Shown one piece after another: positions 6,369 through 13,914 of a DNA stretch of 27,966 bases. The notes beneath the pieces are model-generated. The model did no database searches and was not told the DNA's origin. It was given only the letters and a program-made list of their open reading frames with translations. The position numbers and the translations under genes are program-made. Source of the stretch: DAONDZ01 sp964517555 (GTDB lineage Bacteria > Patescibacteriota > Patescibacteriia > Patescibacteriales > UBA12465); NCBI GenBank assembly GCA_964517555.1, contig CAZFEF010000007.1:1-27966 (forward strand). Reading direction: 5' to 3'. Within the stretch, counting starts at the first letter, position 1, and each line of letters begins with the position of its first letter.

Positions 6369-7646
6369 ATGAACAATACTGGAGTTTTCAATAAAATAGA
6401 AAAAATTGACCAACCCGATAACTTGCCAATTAAGTCGGGCGAGGTTTTCGATCCGACGGGAGAATTTGCCAAATTAAAGAAATATCACGGTCAAGAAGGC
6501 TTGGATCAAGTGGCGATTTTTAAAGAAAAGCTAAAATATCAGAAAGAGGGAATGGCGGCCATAGAAACCAAGGTGGTCGATTATTTAAGAGAGCATCAGA
6601 ATTTAAATTTGAAAGAGATGGAAGAATTAGTAGCTGCTGATTTGGATATTTATGGTTTTCCCTCAGAAACTAGGGAGAAAATAGCTGGATTTCTTAAAGA
6701 GATTATTAAGCGGTCAGAAACGATTAAGCAGACAATCGCTGATTGTTTGGACGAGAAAGGCGAGTTAGATTCTAAAAAATTATTTACTAAACTTTTTAAT
6801 CGTCCCCCAGTAGGAGAGATGAAAATTGAACATGGTAATTTATGTATTAATTTTCGTTTTAAGGATGACGAGGATTTTACTTACGTGGCTAGCGGTGCTT
6901 ATAAGCGCAAGCGGGCTACTAATGACAGAGACAGGGAGATCGCCCAGAGTACTGGCGGTCAATCGTTAAGCGATTATCCTAAAGTCAAATTGCGTGGTTT
7001 AATTATGATTGAGACCCCTGATTATTATGATGATGATTTCGCTCATAAAACCACCAGGTTACACGAAGAACAGCATGCCTTTAATTTTCTCTGGAAAGAT
7101 TTTGAGCTCTCCGATTATGTGGTGGGATTAAAAAAGATGGCCGTCTTAAGAAAATCTTCGGGGGATAAGTTGAGCGAAGAGCAAATGACCGAATGGGCTA
7201 TAATGTTAGTTAGAAATAATCCCAGAATTGAAGCTAATATTAAAGATGAAATTAGCGCTTATTTTAAAGGTAATATCAAGGAGGAGGCTATTAGTGAAGA
7301 ATTATTGCTCCCGGATACTATTTATGAATATGGCGCCAAATATAATCTTTTAGACGTTGATGAGAGTGACGGCACTCTCAGCTATCGTTACATGAGAATG
7401 GTGGAGAAGGGAATACTGGCCTTCGCCTGCTTACTCGATGCCGGTTATTCTTATGAAGCCGTTCATGCTATTCTTTATACCGAACCTTTGGTTTATTGGT
7501 TGAGAGTAGCTAACCGAATGACCGGTGAGAAAATTGATTTTACCGCTTTTCAGGAGCTAGAGAAAAAATATATTTCTCCTAAAATCATTCAACAGATTCA
7601 GGACACTAAGCAATTTGAAGCTGATTTAGTAACTGATAGTGAGTAG
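6369..7646 (+). CDS. Predicted zinc metallopeptidase-like protein (HEEQH), uncharacterised
   Basis: 425 residues from the ATG at 6369. An in-frame TTG at 6318 would add 17 residues but lies inside the S-layer terminator and upstream of this gene's own promoter, so it is rejected. Residues 1-120 are mostly charged helices. The segment RLHEEQHAFNFLW carries the HExxH zincin signature (H232, E233, H236). A Glu in the later helix IEANIKDEISAYF could be the third zinc ligand, as in gluzincins. No signal peptide or membrane helix is seen, so the protein looks cytoplasmic. The C-terminal third is helical (YMRMVEKGILAFACLLDAGY). I do not recognise a named family. It stands between the S-layer gene and glycan genes, but a terminator and its own promoter separate it from the former. 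The peptidase call rests on one motif. Confidence 0.6.
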   Translation: MNNTGVFNKIEKIDQPDNLPIKSGEVFDPTGEFAKLKKYHGQEGLDQVAIFKEKLKYQKEGMAAIETKVVDYLREHQNLNLKEMEELVAADLDIYGFPSETREKIAGFLKEIIKRSETIKQTIADCLDEKGELDSKKLFTKLFNRPPVGEMKIEHGNLCINFRFKDDEDFTYVASGAYKRKRATNDRDREIAQSTGGQSLSDYPKVKLRGLIMIETPDYYDDDFAHKTTRLHEEQHAFNFLWKDFELSDYVVGLKKMAVLRKSSGDKLSEEQMTEWAIMLVRNNPRIEANIKDEISAYFKGNIKEEAISEELLLPDTIYEYGAKYNLLDVDESDGTLSYRYMRMVEKGILAFACLLDAGYSYEAVHAILYTEPLVYWLRVANRMTGEKIDFTAFQELEKKYISPKIIQQIQDTKQFEADLVTDSE

Positions 7647-7657
7647 TCTGGTTGGGT

Positions 7658-7663
7658 TATAAT
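7658..7663 (+). promoter_or_regulatory. -10 box close to the GT4 start codon
   Basis: A perfect TATAAT ends 9 nt before the ATG at 7673. No good -35 is visible. Transcription from it would leave a 5' leader of only 2-3 nt. Confidence 0.45.
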
Positions 7664-7672
7664 ATTTTGAAA

Positions 7673-8818
7673 ATGACTATCGCTTTTAATCTCATTCCTT
7701 ATACTTCATTAAGCGGCTTGCAAGTTTTTGCCGCTGATCTTATTAAGCACTTAGAAATTGATCAAAATGATCAATTAATTTTATTTACCAATCAGAAATC
7801 CGCTGTCTGGTCTCGGGGGTTGCATCCTCGGGCCGTGGTTGTCAGCAAGGAATTTAGTAGCTTGTCTCGCCTGCGTCTCACTTGGTATCAACAATTCGGC
7901 TTTATTCGAGCCTTGAAAAAGAATAAAGTTGATATTTTGTTCTGTCCTTCTTTGGCTATGCCTTTGCTTTGGCGGCGAAAAATAGTCACTATCCATGATT
8001 TGGCTTTCTTGAGATTTAAAGAAGAGTCATCTGGGGGGATATTTAGGTTTTATTTGAAGCTAGCTTTGCTGTCGGCTAAGTATTGGTCTCGAAAAATTAT
8101 TACTATTTCTAATTTCTCTCGTCAAGAGATTGTGACGTTATTAAAAATTCCGTCGGAGAAGATAGCTATCATTTCTCGGGGCATGCCCGAGTTAAAGGTG
8201 GTGGATTCGCAAACGGAAGAAATTATTTTGCGAAAATTTTTATTATCAGATGAGAATGGTTTTAAAAAGAAGTACTGGCTCTATCTTGGCGCCGGTTATT
8301 ATCGCAAAAATTTGCCACGTCTATTAGAGGCCTTTCGATTATTTTTGGAGGCCGAAACAGAAGATTATTATCTAGTGATTGCTGGAGCTAAAGATTCTGG
8401 TATCAAGAAGATGGAGGCGATGCTCAAGGAGAGTGGAGATTGGCAGAAATTTTCCAATCGAGTAATATTTACTGGCCTAGTTTCGGATATTGAAAAGACA
8501 GCTTTAATTAAGAACGCTTTAGCCTTAGCACTCATTTCTCTTTACGAAGGCTTTGGTTTGCCACCGTTAGAGGCCCAGGCCCTGAATACGCCAGTTTTGG
8601 CCGGAAACAGCTCCTCTTTGCCTGAAGTTTGTGGCGCCGGAGCTTATTTAGTTGACCCAAGAGATATTGAGCAGATAAAAACAGCGTTGTCTTTAATTAG
8701 TCATGACTTTGGCTTAAGACAGAAGTTAATTTTAGCTGGACAAGCTAATTTGCAGTGCTATTCTTGGTCGAAAACTGCGCTTGAGTTTAATCACATAATG
8801 CAAAATTGTGAAATTTAA
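7673..8818 (+). CDS. Glycosyltransferase family 4 (GT-B fold)
   Basis: 381 residues from the ATG at 7673; an upstream TTG at 7652 lies before the -10 box and is not used here. The N-terminal Rossmann half starts MTIAFNLIPYTSLSGLQVFA and includes KIVTIHDLAFLRF. The C-terminal half has YLGAGYYRKNLPRLLEAF and the EX7E motif in LYEGFGLPPLEAQALNTPVL, followed by SSLPEVCGAGAYLVDP. These mark a retaining nucleotide-sugar glycosyltransferase of the GT4 group. It lacks membrane helices and probably acts at the cytoplasmic face, adding a sugar to a lipid-linked glycan. The sugar cannot be read from the sequence. It resembles the GT4 at 24853-26010 in its IHDL(A/S)FLR and EGFG(L/F)PPLEA segments, so the two may be paralogues. 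Its end overlaps the next gene by 11 nt. Confidence 0.9.
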   Translation: MTIAFNLIPYTSLSGLQVFAADLIKHLEIDQNDQLILFTNQKSAVWSRGLHPRAVVVSKEFSSLSRLRLTWYQQFGFIRALKKNKVDILFCPSLAMPLLWRRKIVTIHDLAFLRFKEESSGGIFRFYLKLALLSAKYWSRKIITISNFSRQEIVTLLKIPSEKIAIISRGMPELKVVDSQTEEIILRKFLLSDENGFKKKYWLYLGAGYYRKNLPRLLEAFRLFLEAETEDYYLVIAGAKDSGIKKMEAMLKESGDWQKFSNRVIFTGLVSDIEKTALIKNALALALISLYEGFGLPPLEAQALNTPVLAGNSSSLPEVCGAGAYLVDPRDIEQIKTALSLISHDFGLRQKLILAGQANLQCYSWSKTALEFNHIMQNCEI

Positions 8819-9995
8819 ACAGCTGACAAAAAAGCATCAGAAACTCTGGCAAAAATTTTTAGCCAATATTTTGAATTGGCGGGTCAGTCAGAACCGGATG
8901 ATTGTTAAAATTTTTAAAGCTTTGTGGTTTTTAATTCTTTGGCCGTTAGAAATCATAGTTGATGTTTGGTCTTTGTTTTGCCAGTCTAAAGCGATAGAGC
9001 TGTCGCTTAATCCTAAAATTCTGATTGTTAAAATTGATCAGTTAGGAGATGTTTTGTTTTCCACCCAGTTACTCAGATCACTAAAAAAGCAATGGCCCAA
9101 TAGCCAGATAGATTATTTAATCAATCCAAAAAGTACAGCAGTTTTAGCGTCTAACCCACACATCAATTCTGTTTATTACTGGTCAAGCTGGCTTCTAGAA
9201 AATATTCCTGGACGAAAAAGAACTCAAAAGAATCAAAGCCAGATGACCAAGGCAGCCACCAGGAAGATTTTACTGGATAATCGCTATGATCTAGTGATTA
9301 ATGGCCGAGCTTTTTGGCCGAGTAGTAATTTCTTCGCTCGACAGTTTGGCGGTCAGTTGATCGCTTTTGATATTAGCCAGTTCAGCGGCCTGGCTGATTT
9401 TGTCGTGCCTTACGATTTAAAGATTTGGGAAGAGGATAACTATTGCCGTCTTTTAGTGGCAGCAGGAGTATCTGAGAGTGCTTTGGCTAGCTTTGAAGCC
9501 CGTGGGGAATTTTATAATTTTTCTAGCCATGTTGATGTTGCCCCTAGGGATTATTGGGTCTTAGCTCCGGTTTCTTTTGATCAAGAAAGAACTTGGTCGA
9601 TAGATAAATGGAGTGATTTTGTTAAAGATTTTTTGCAAAAGAATCCGACTGTTGATTTAATAGCTAGTGGTACTAGGGACCAATTGGTTTTTTTAGAGAG
9701 CATAAAGTCCGGGTTGGGGAGTTTAGGCGGTCGCTTCTACTTGGCGGTTGATCTTAGTATTGCCCAGTTAGCCGGGATTATCAGGGGCAGCTCCGGCTTC
9801 ATTGGTCTCGATTCTTTTTCGGTCCATTTGGCCGTCGCTCTTTCTAAGAAGGCATATTGCCTGGTAAACAGCGACCTTTTCTATGTGCCAGGATTGAGTC
9901 AGAAGAAATTAGTGGATGGACGATCAATATTACCCAGATTAGATAACTTAAATATCTTAGATCTAAATACTACTAAGGCTGATTTTTGGCGATAA
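8808..9995 (+). CDS. Glycosyltransferase family 9 (heptosyltransferase-like)
   Basis: 395 residues from a GTG start that overlaps the preceding GT4 gene by 11 nt, which suggests coupled translation. After a basic, partly hydrophobic N-terminus of about 65 residues comes KILIVKIDQLGDVLFSTQLL, the GT9 signature 'ilivrl..lGDvl.t.pll'. The C-terminal half has FIGLDSFSVHLAVALSKKAY, matching the family's 'G.DSg..HlAaal' donor-binding motif. The family includes ADP-heptose:LPS heptosyltransferases, but CPR cells are not known to make classical LPS, so the substrate is open. The N-terminal hydrophobic patch (ALWFLILWPLEIIVDVWSLF) may attach it to the membrane. It belongs to the 7673-10701 gene set. 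Confidence 0.85.
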   Translation: MKFKQLTKKHQKLWQKFLANILNWRVSQNRMIVKIFKALWFLILWPLEIIVDVWSLFCQSKAIELSLNPKILIVKIDQLGDVLFSTQLLRSLKKQWPNSQIDYLINPKSTAVLASNPHINSVYYWSSWLLENIPGRKRTQKNQSQMTKAATRKILLDNRYDLVINGRAFWPSSNFFARQFGGQLIAFDISQFSGLADFVVPYDLKIWEEDNYCRLLVAAGVSESALASFEARGEFYNFSSHVDVAPRDYWVLAPVSFDQERTWSIDKWSDFVKDFLQKNPTVDLIASGTRDQLVFLESIKSGLGSLGGRFYLAVDLSIAQLAGIIRGSSGFIGLDSFSVHLAVALSKKAYCLVNSDLFYVPGLSQKKLVDGRSILPRLDNLNILDLNTTKADFWR

Positions 9996-10014
9996 TTAGT
10001 TGGTTTGGTATAAT
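9986..10014 (+). promoter_or_regulatory. Extended -10 promoter of the methyltransferase gene, leaderless
   Basis: TTGGCG (9986-9991), 17-bp spacer, then TGG-TATAAT (10006-10014), a full extended -10. Only 6 nt separate it from the ATG at 10021. It overlaps the end of the GT9 gene. Confidence 0.6.
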
Positions 10015-10020
10015 AAAATT

Positions 10021-10701
10021 ATGGAAATATCCTGGTCAAAATTAATAAAAAATACTCGCAGCCCGGCCGCGATTTTTAATTTAGTTCGTAATTTTATTTT
10101 TAAACTTTACACCATTCGTCTCTTAAATAACGGAGAACGTTTTGATCCCTTGGTTTCTCGGCGATTCCGGTTGTCTGACAATAGCAGCTTGTCTCGTTAC
10201 ATTTGGGTGGCGGAGCATTTACGTTTGAGCGATCAAGTTTTAGATATTGCTTGCGGCACTGGCTATGGCACACACCTTTTGGCTGGCTTCTGCCGGGCAA
10301 TCACCGGGGTAGATGGTCATTCTCAGGCGATAGATTTTGCCAAGAAACATTATGGCCGAGGGGATAATATTAAATTTATAAAAAATGATTTTCTGTTTGA
10401 GCATCAATCAGCTGACGTGGTAGTTTCTTTGGAGACTATTGAGCATTTAGAGATAGAACCAGTTAAGTCAATGGATCATCTCTGGTCTTTGGCTAAGAGA
10501 TTATTAATCGTCAGTGTTCCTTATCGAGAGCCGATTGGTCACAATCATCATCACCGTCATTTTAATTTAGATGAGAATAGTTTTTCTAATTGGCAAACTA
10601 GTGGTCAGCTGCAGTTTTTTTATCAAGATCAAGTAGGGGATATTTTTGATTACCCCCAACCCGATACTCAAACTTTGTTGCTAGTTTTGACTAGAAAATA
10701 A
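10021..10701 (+). CDS. SAM-dependent methyltransferase (class I)
   Basis: 226 residues from the ATG at 10021; a TTG at 10000 would lie upstream of the -10 box and is rejected. SAM-binding motif I is VLDIACGTGYGTHLLAGF, at about residues 73-90, followed by ITGVDGHSQAIDFAKKHY with the acidic residue of motif II. ADVVVSLETIEHLE is the motif IV region. HNHHHRHFNLDENSFSNW toward the C-terminus is seen in sugar/lipid methyltransferases of surface-glycan loci. It would methylate a sugar or lipid intermediate; the acceptor is not known. It is the last plus-strand gene before a convergent minus-strand glycan operon. Confidence 0.85.
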   Translation: MEISWSKLIKNTRSPAAIFNLVRNFIFKLYTIRLLNNGERFDPLVSRRFRLSDNSSLSRYIWVAEHLRLSDQVLDIACGTGYGTHLLAGFCRAITGVDGHSQAIDFAKKHYGRGDNIKFIKNDFLFEHQSADVVVSLETIEHLEIEPVKSMDHLWSLAKRLLIVSVPYREPIGHNHHHRHFNLDENSFSNWQTSGQLQFFYQDQVGDIFDYPQPDTQTLLLVLTRK

Positions 10702-10723
10702 AAAGACCAGCATTGAGCTGGTC
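10700..10723 (-). terminator. Intrinsic terminator of the minus-strand glycan operon
   Basis: Read on the minus strand, GACCAGC-tcaat-GCTGGTC (10723 down to 10705) is followed by TTTTTA. On the plus strand the same stem has no T-run after it, so it acts mainly for the minus-strand operon. Confidence 0.8.
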
Positions 10724-10738
10724 GGCTGAAGATATTTA

Positions 10739-11515
10739 TTATCTTAATACCCAAAGTTTATAAGGCCAACGGATAAAGCGCATGAGTAAAGTCATACATA
10801 CCCCATAATGTTTGCGGAAGAAATAGTTCTGTGATTGGAAATAATATTTCCTTTTTATTTTATTATCAACAAAACTTTGGCCGCCGAGATGAACGATCGG
10901 GGCAGTCTCGCAGATTCTGATTTTTCCGCCATTTTTTTTAACTCTTAAGCAGAGATCCGTGTCTTCGAGATACATGAAGAATTTTTCATCCCAACCACCT
11001 ATTTTTTCAAACAATTCTCGTTTGATAAGCAAAGCGGCACCGCTCACCCAATCAATATCGGCGGCTATTTGGTTGGTGGCGGTGATATTTTTTTTGATTA
11101 TTTGGCTTAACTTAGGCATTTTTCCAAAGGCTTCGGCTTGAGGTAATTTTCTCGCGTCTAGAAGTTTAGGGGCGATGATGTCGCTGTCGGGGTATTTGTG
11201 ACTAAAGTCTTCTAAAATTGCCAAGATATCGGTTTCCACTATGGTATCGCTGTTTACAAAGAATAGCCATTCGCCTCGAGCGATTTTAGCGCCCTGGTTG
11301 TTGGCCCGACCGAAACCTAAGTTTTCCTGGTTGGCGATGATTTTTATTCTTCCGGAGAATTCAGCTTCGATTTTTTTTAGTTCTGTCTCATTAAAATCGT
11401 TGTCGACTAAAATCATTTCCCAGCTAGATCCGGGACAGTGGCGAAAAAAGGAGTCCAGGCAGTTTTTGGTCAACTGGTAGGTGTGATAATTAATGACGAC
11501 TAGGGAAAAAGTCAT
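10739..11515 (-). CDS. Glycosyltransferase family 2 (rhamnosyltransferase-like)
   Basis: 258 residues when started at MTFSLVV; an ATG seven codons upstream (ending at 11536) is possible. The GT-A fold shows FSLVVINYHTYQLTKNCLDS at the N-terminus and MILVDND. The metal-binding FVNSDTIVE replaces the usual DxD with NSDT, and the catalytic region is FFMYLEDTDLCLRVKKNGGK. These fit the WbbL-like GT2 group, which often transfers rhamnose to lipid-linked glycans, though the sugar is not determined here. It overlaps the upstream GT2 gene by 26 nt and is the last gene before the terminator at 10700-10723. Confidence 0.88.
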   Translation of the reverse strand: MTFSLVVINYHTYQLTKNCLDSFFRHCPGSSWEMILVDNDFNETELKKIEAEFSGRIKIIANQENLGFGRANNQGAKIARGEWLFFVNSDTIVETDILAILEDFSHKYPDSDIIAPKLLDARKLPQAEAFGKMPKLSQIIKKNITATNQIAADIDWVSGAALLIKRELFEKIGGWDEKFFMYLEDTDLCLRVKKNGGKIRICETAPIVHLGGQSFVDNKIKRKYYFQSQNYFFRKHYGVCMTLLMRFIRWPYKLWVLR

Positions 11516-12497
11516 AGAATATTTTTTTGATATCAAAATTCATTTTTTTGGATAATAGCCGGCAAACAGCTCGATTGCTTATTTTTCTTTCTCTCTGGAT
11601 AACTCGCCTTTCTTGTTTTAGCCGTTTTAGATTTTTTATAAAATCTCGGTAGACTCGGAAAATAGGGCCGAAAGAACGAAAACGAAGACCATTGATTATG
11701 TTTCTAACTTGGCCCAATATCCAGAAAGGGCTGGTGATAATCAGTATTTTAGTGGGGAAATTTTTAAAGACAGTATAAAGACTATTTCTGGCTACCAAGA
11801 AGAAGGAGAAATTTTTAAATTTTTGGCTGGTGCCGCCATCAACGTGATAAACTACGGCGCTCGGCAGGTAGAAACATTGATGCCCCAACAACTGAGCCCG
11901 CAAGCTAAAGTCGACATCTTCAATGTAGGCGAAGAAACTTTCATCAAAGCCACCTACTACGGAAAATAACGAGCGACGATAGAAGGCGGCTCCGGCGCAA
12001 GCCCCCATGATCGGTTCTATTTTTTCGTATTGACCTTCATCTAATTCTCGGTTGCCCCGGCGAGAGGCGACGCCGTAAATAGAGAAAATGTCGCCTACGT
12101 TGTTTATGATTTGATGATTATGGGCGTAGAGCATCTTAGTAGCCCCGAAGCTAACCGTTGGATTGTGGTCTAAAAAATTAATTATTTCCTCTATACAATT
12201 TATAGCCAGCTGAGTATCATTGTTTAGCAGAAAAATATACTCGCCGTTAGCTAGGGCGATTCCTTGATTGACGGCCTTGCTAAAGCCCTCATTTTTGGGG
12301 AAGCGATGAATAATCGCTTGAGGAAATTGGTTTAGGGTAAACTCTATAGAGTCATCGTCTGAGCCGTTGTCGATTAAGATTAATTCAAAATCTTTTCGGG
12401 TTTGTTTTTGAAGACTTGGTAAGCATTCTTTTAAAAAATGACAGCCGTTGAGATTGGGAATGATGATTGAGATTTTTACTTTTGCCGTATTGAGCAT
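11490..12497 (-). CDS. Glycosyltransferase family 2 (WbbL-like)
   Basis: 335 residues. The GT-A core starts KISIIIPNLNGCHFLKECLP, followed by ELILIDNGSDDDSIEF. The metal site is FLLNNDTQL and the catalytic loop is FFAYIEDVDFSLRAQLLGH, with YHVDGGTSQKF after it. The C-terminal 80 residues contain a hydrophobic segment (KILIITSPFWILGQV) and a very basic stretch that may contact the membrane. It starts 3 bp after the stop of the sugar-phosphate transferase gene and overlaps the next GT2 gene, so the three are surely co-transcribed. The product probably adds the second or third sugar after the initiating transferase. Confidence 0.9.
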   Translation of the reverse strand: MLNTAKVKISIIIPNLNGCHFLKECLPSLQKQTRKDFELILIDNGSDDDSIEFTLNQFPQAIIHRFPKNEGFSKAVNQGIALANGEYIFLLNNDTQLAINCIEEIINFLDHNPTVSFGATKMLYAHNHQIINNVGDIFSIYGVASRRGNRELDEGQYEKIEPIMGACAGAAFYRRSLFSVVGGFDESFFAYIEDVDFSLRAQLLGHQCFYLPSAVVYHVDGGTSQKFKNFSFFLVARNSLYTVFKNFPTKILIITSPFWILGQVRNIINGLRFRSFGPIFRVYRDFIKNLKRLKQERRVIQRERKISNRAVCRLLSKKMNFDIKKIFYDFFPSRH

Positions 12498-12500
12498 AAT

Positions 12501-13871
12501 TTAGCGGCCTTTATAGGTTAATATAGTTTTTATAGTTTTAAGAACAATAGTCCAGTCTAGGTAGACACTGCGGTTTTTGATGTAATAGAGGTCGTGTTGT
12601 AATTTTTTGTGGGCATCAGCAGGGTTTGGGGAATGATATTCTCCAGAAATTTGATCCCAGCCGGATAGTCCGGGCTTGACCAGGGTACGAATATTGAAAA
12701 AAGGTATTTTTCTGTCTAGCTCGGCTATTAACTCTGGTCTTTCTGGGCGCGGACCGATTAGACTCATTTCGTTTCTGATAATATTGATCAATTGGGGCAG
12801 CTCATCGATTCTGGCTTTGCGCAAGAAGTTACCGCTCCTGGTTATTCGCTTATCAGCCTTAGCCGTCGGGGCTAAATCATTATTTTCGGTTTTCATGGTG
12901 CGGAATTTGTACATTACAAAGGGGATATTATTTTTTCCTAAACGCATTTGTTTAAAAAATATCGGACCACGACTTTCTAGCTTGATAATCAAAGCGATTA
13001 AGGGCCAGAAGGGAAGACTGATTAAAATCATAACCATCGCGACACTCAAATCTGATATCCTCTTGGCTTTTTCAAAAAGTCTTTTCTCGGAGAGGTTTAG
13101 GTTTTCCAAAAACCAACCCTGGGTAATAATGTCCAAAGGAACACGGCCAGTGAGATGTTCGAAAAAATTAACTAGGCTAATGTAAGTGATGCCCAGTGGC
13201 AGGCAATTGTATAGTTTCTTGTGCAATTCCTCTTGGGCCTTGATTTCTTTTTCTAAAACGATAATGTTTATTTTATACTTAGAAGCTAACTCCTCCAGAT
13301 TATCATCTGAGGAGAAGACCAATATCCCATCCTGCTTGGCTGCTTCAGCTCGGTCGTCTTCGGCGACAACAAATTTTAAGTCATAACCCAAGTGCGGGTT
13401 TTTTTTTATTTCTCCAGCTAGTTCAGCGATTAATGGGTTATAGCCGATAATTGCTAGGTGGTTTTTGGGTAGGCGATTTTTTAGCCAGTCACCAGCCATA
13501 TAACGCCAGAGCATATCCAATATGGTGAAAATGAAGACAAAGATCAATAGGCTGGTTTTAGGGGAAATAGAGTTGAAGGGGAAGAGATAGAAAAACAGGA
13601 TGGAAACGATAAAGCTGATTAATATCGATTTGAAGAATGATTCTAGCCAGCGACTACGATGGGCGAATGATCTCAGTTGATATAGACTATTGATATAGAA
13701 GACAACCAACCAAACAGCAAAAACTGGTAGGAAGGCCTCAACGTTTTCTTGTAGAAAATTATTCTCTGGCCAAGATTGATAACGAATGGCCAAGGCTAAA
13801 TAGAGGGCGATGAGTAAAATGCCAATATCGCCCAGGAGAATAATGGTTTGTTTTATTTTGGTTTTTAGCAT
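12501..13871 (-). CDS. Polyprenyl-phosphate sugar-1-phosphate transferase (initiating, PNPT/WbaP-WcaJ type)
   Basis: 456 residues. The N-terminal 120 residues hold about four membrane helices. Residues 140-240 form a nucleotide-binding-like domain (NHLAIIGYNPLIAELAGEI). A further membrane or re-entrant helix precedes the bacterial sugar transferase domain (about 260-456). That domain has RGPIFFKQMRLG, FVMYKFRTMKT, RKARIDELPQLINIIRNEMS, LIGPRPERPE and KPGLSGWDQISG, all signature segments of the family. It transfers a hexose-1-phosphate from a UDP-sugar to undecaprenyl phosphate, starting glycan assembly. It is the first gene of the minus-strand operon. Its ATG lies only 6 nt after an extended -10 box. 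A second enzyme of the same family is encoded at 22246-23682. Confidence 0.93.
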   Translation of the reverse strand: MLKTKIKQTIILLGDIGILLIALYLALAIRYQSWPENNFLQENVEAFLPVFAVWLVVFYINSLYQLRSFAHRSRWLESFFKSILISFIVSILFFYLFPFNSISPKTSLLIFVFIFTILDMLWRYMAGDWLKNRLPKNHLAIIGYNPLIAELAGEIKKNPHLGYDLKFVVAEDDRAEAAKQDGILVFSSDDNLEELASKYKINIIVLEKEIKAQEELHKKLYNCLPLGITYISLVNFFEHLTGRVPLDIITQGWFLENLNLSEKRLFEKAKRISDLSVAMVMILISLPFWPLIALIIKLESRGPIFFKQMRLGKNNIPFVMYKFRTMKTENNDLAPTAKADKRITRSGNFLRKARIDELPQLINIIRNEMSLIGPRPERPELIAELDRKIPFFNIRTLVKPGLSGWDQISGEYHSPNPADAHKKLQHDLYYIKNRSVYLDWTIVLKTIKTILTYKGR

Positions 13872-13877
13872 ATAATT

Positions 13878-13886
13878 ATTATAGCA
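13878..13886 (-). promoter_or_regulatory. Extended -10 promoter of the minus-strand operon, leaderless
   Basis: On the minus strand TGC-TATAAT ends 6 nt before the ATG at 13871. The -35 is weak, as is usual for extended -10 promoters. It sits back to back with the plus-strand -10 at 13902-13907. Confidence 0.6.
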
Positions 13887-13901
13887 AATTTAGCTTAAAA
13901 T

Positions 13902-13907
13902 TATAAT
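13902..13907 (+). promoter_or_regulatory. -10 box of the O-antigen ligase gene
   Basis: A perfect TATAAT ends 7 nt before the ATG at 13915, again implying a leaderless mRNA. Its -35 position would overlap the minus-strand -10, so the two divergent promoters may compete. Confidence 0.5.
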
Positions 13908-13914
13908 TTTGTCT

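Noticed and set aside
11709..11969. Plus-strand ORF inside the GT2 gene, and other long antisense ORFs in the glycan genes
   Set aside because: They lie opposite clearly conserved GT2, sugar transferase and S-layer coding sequence and have no family features of their own.
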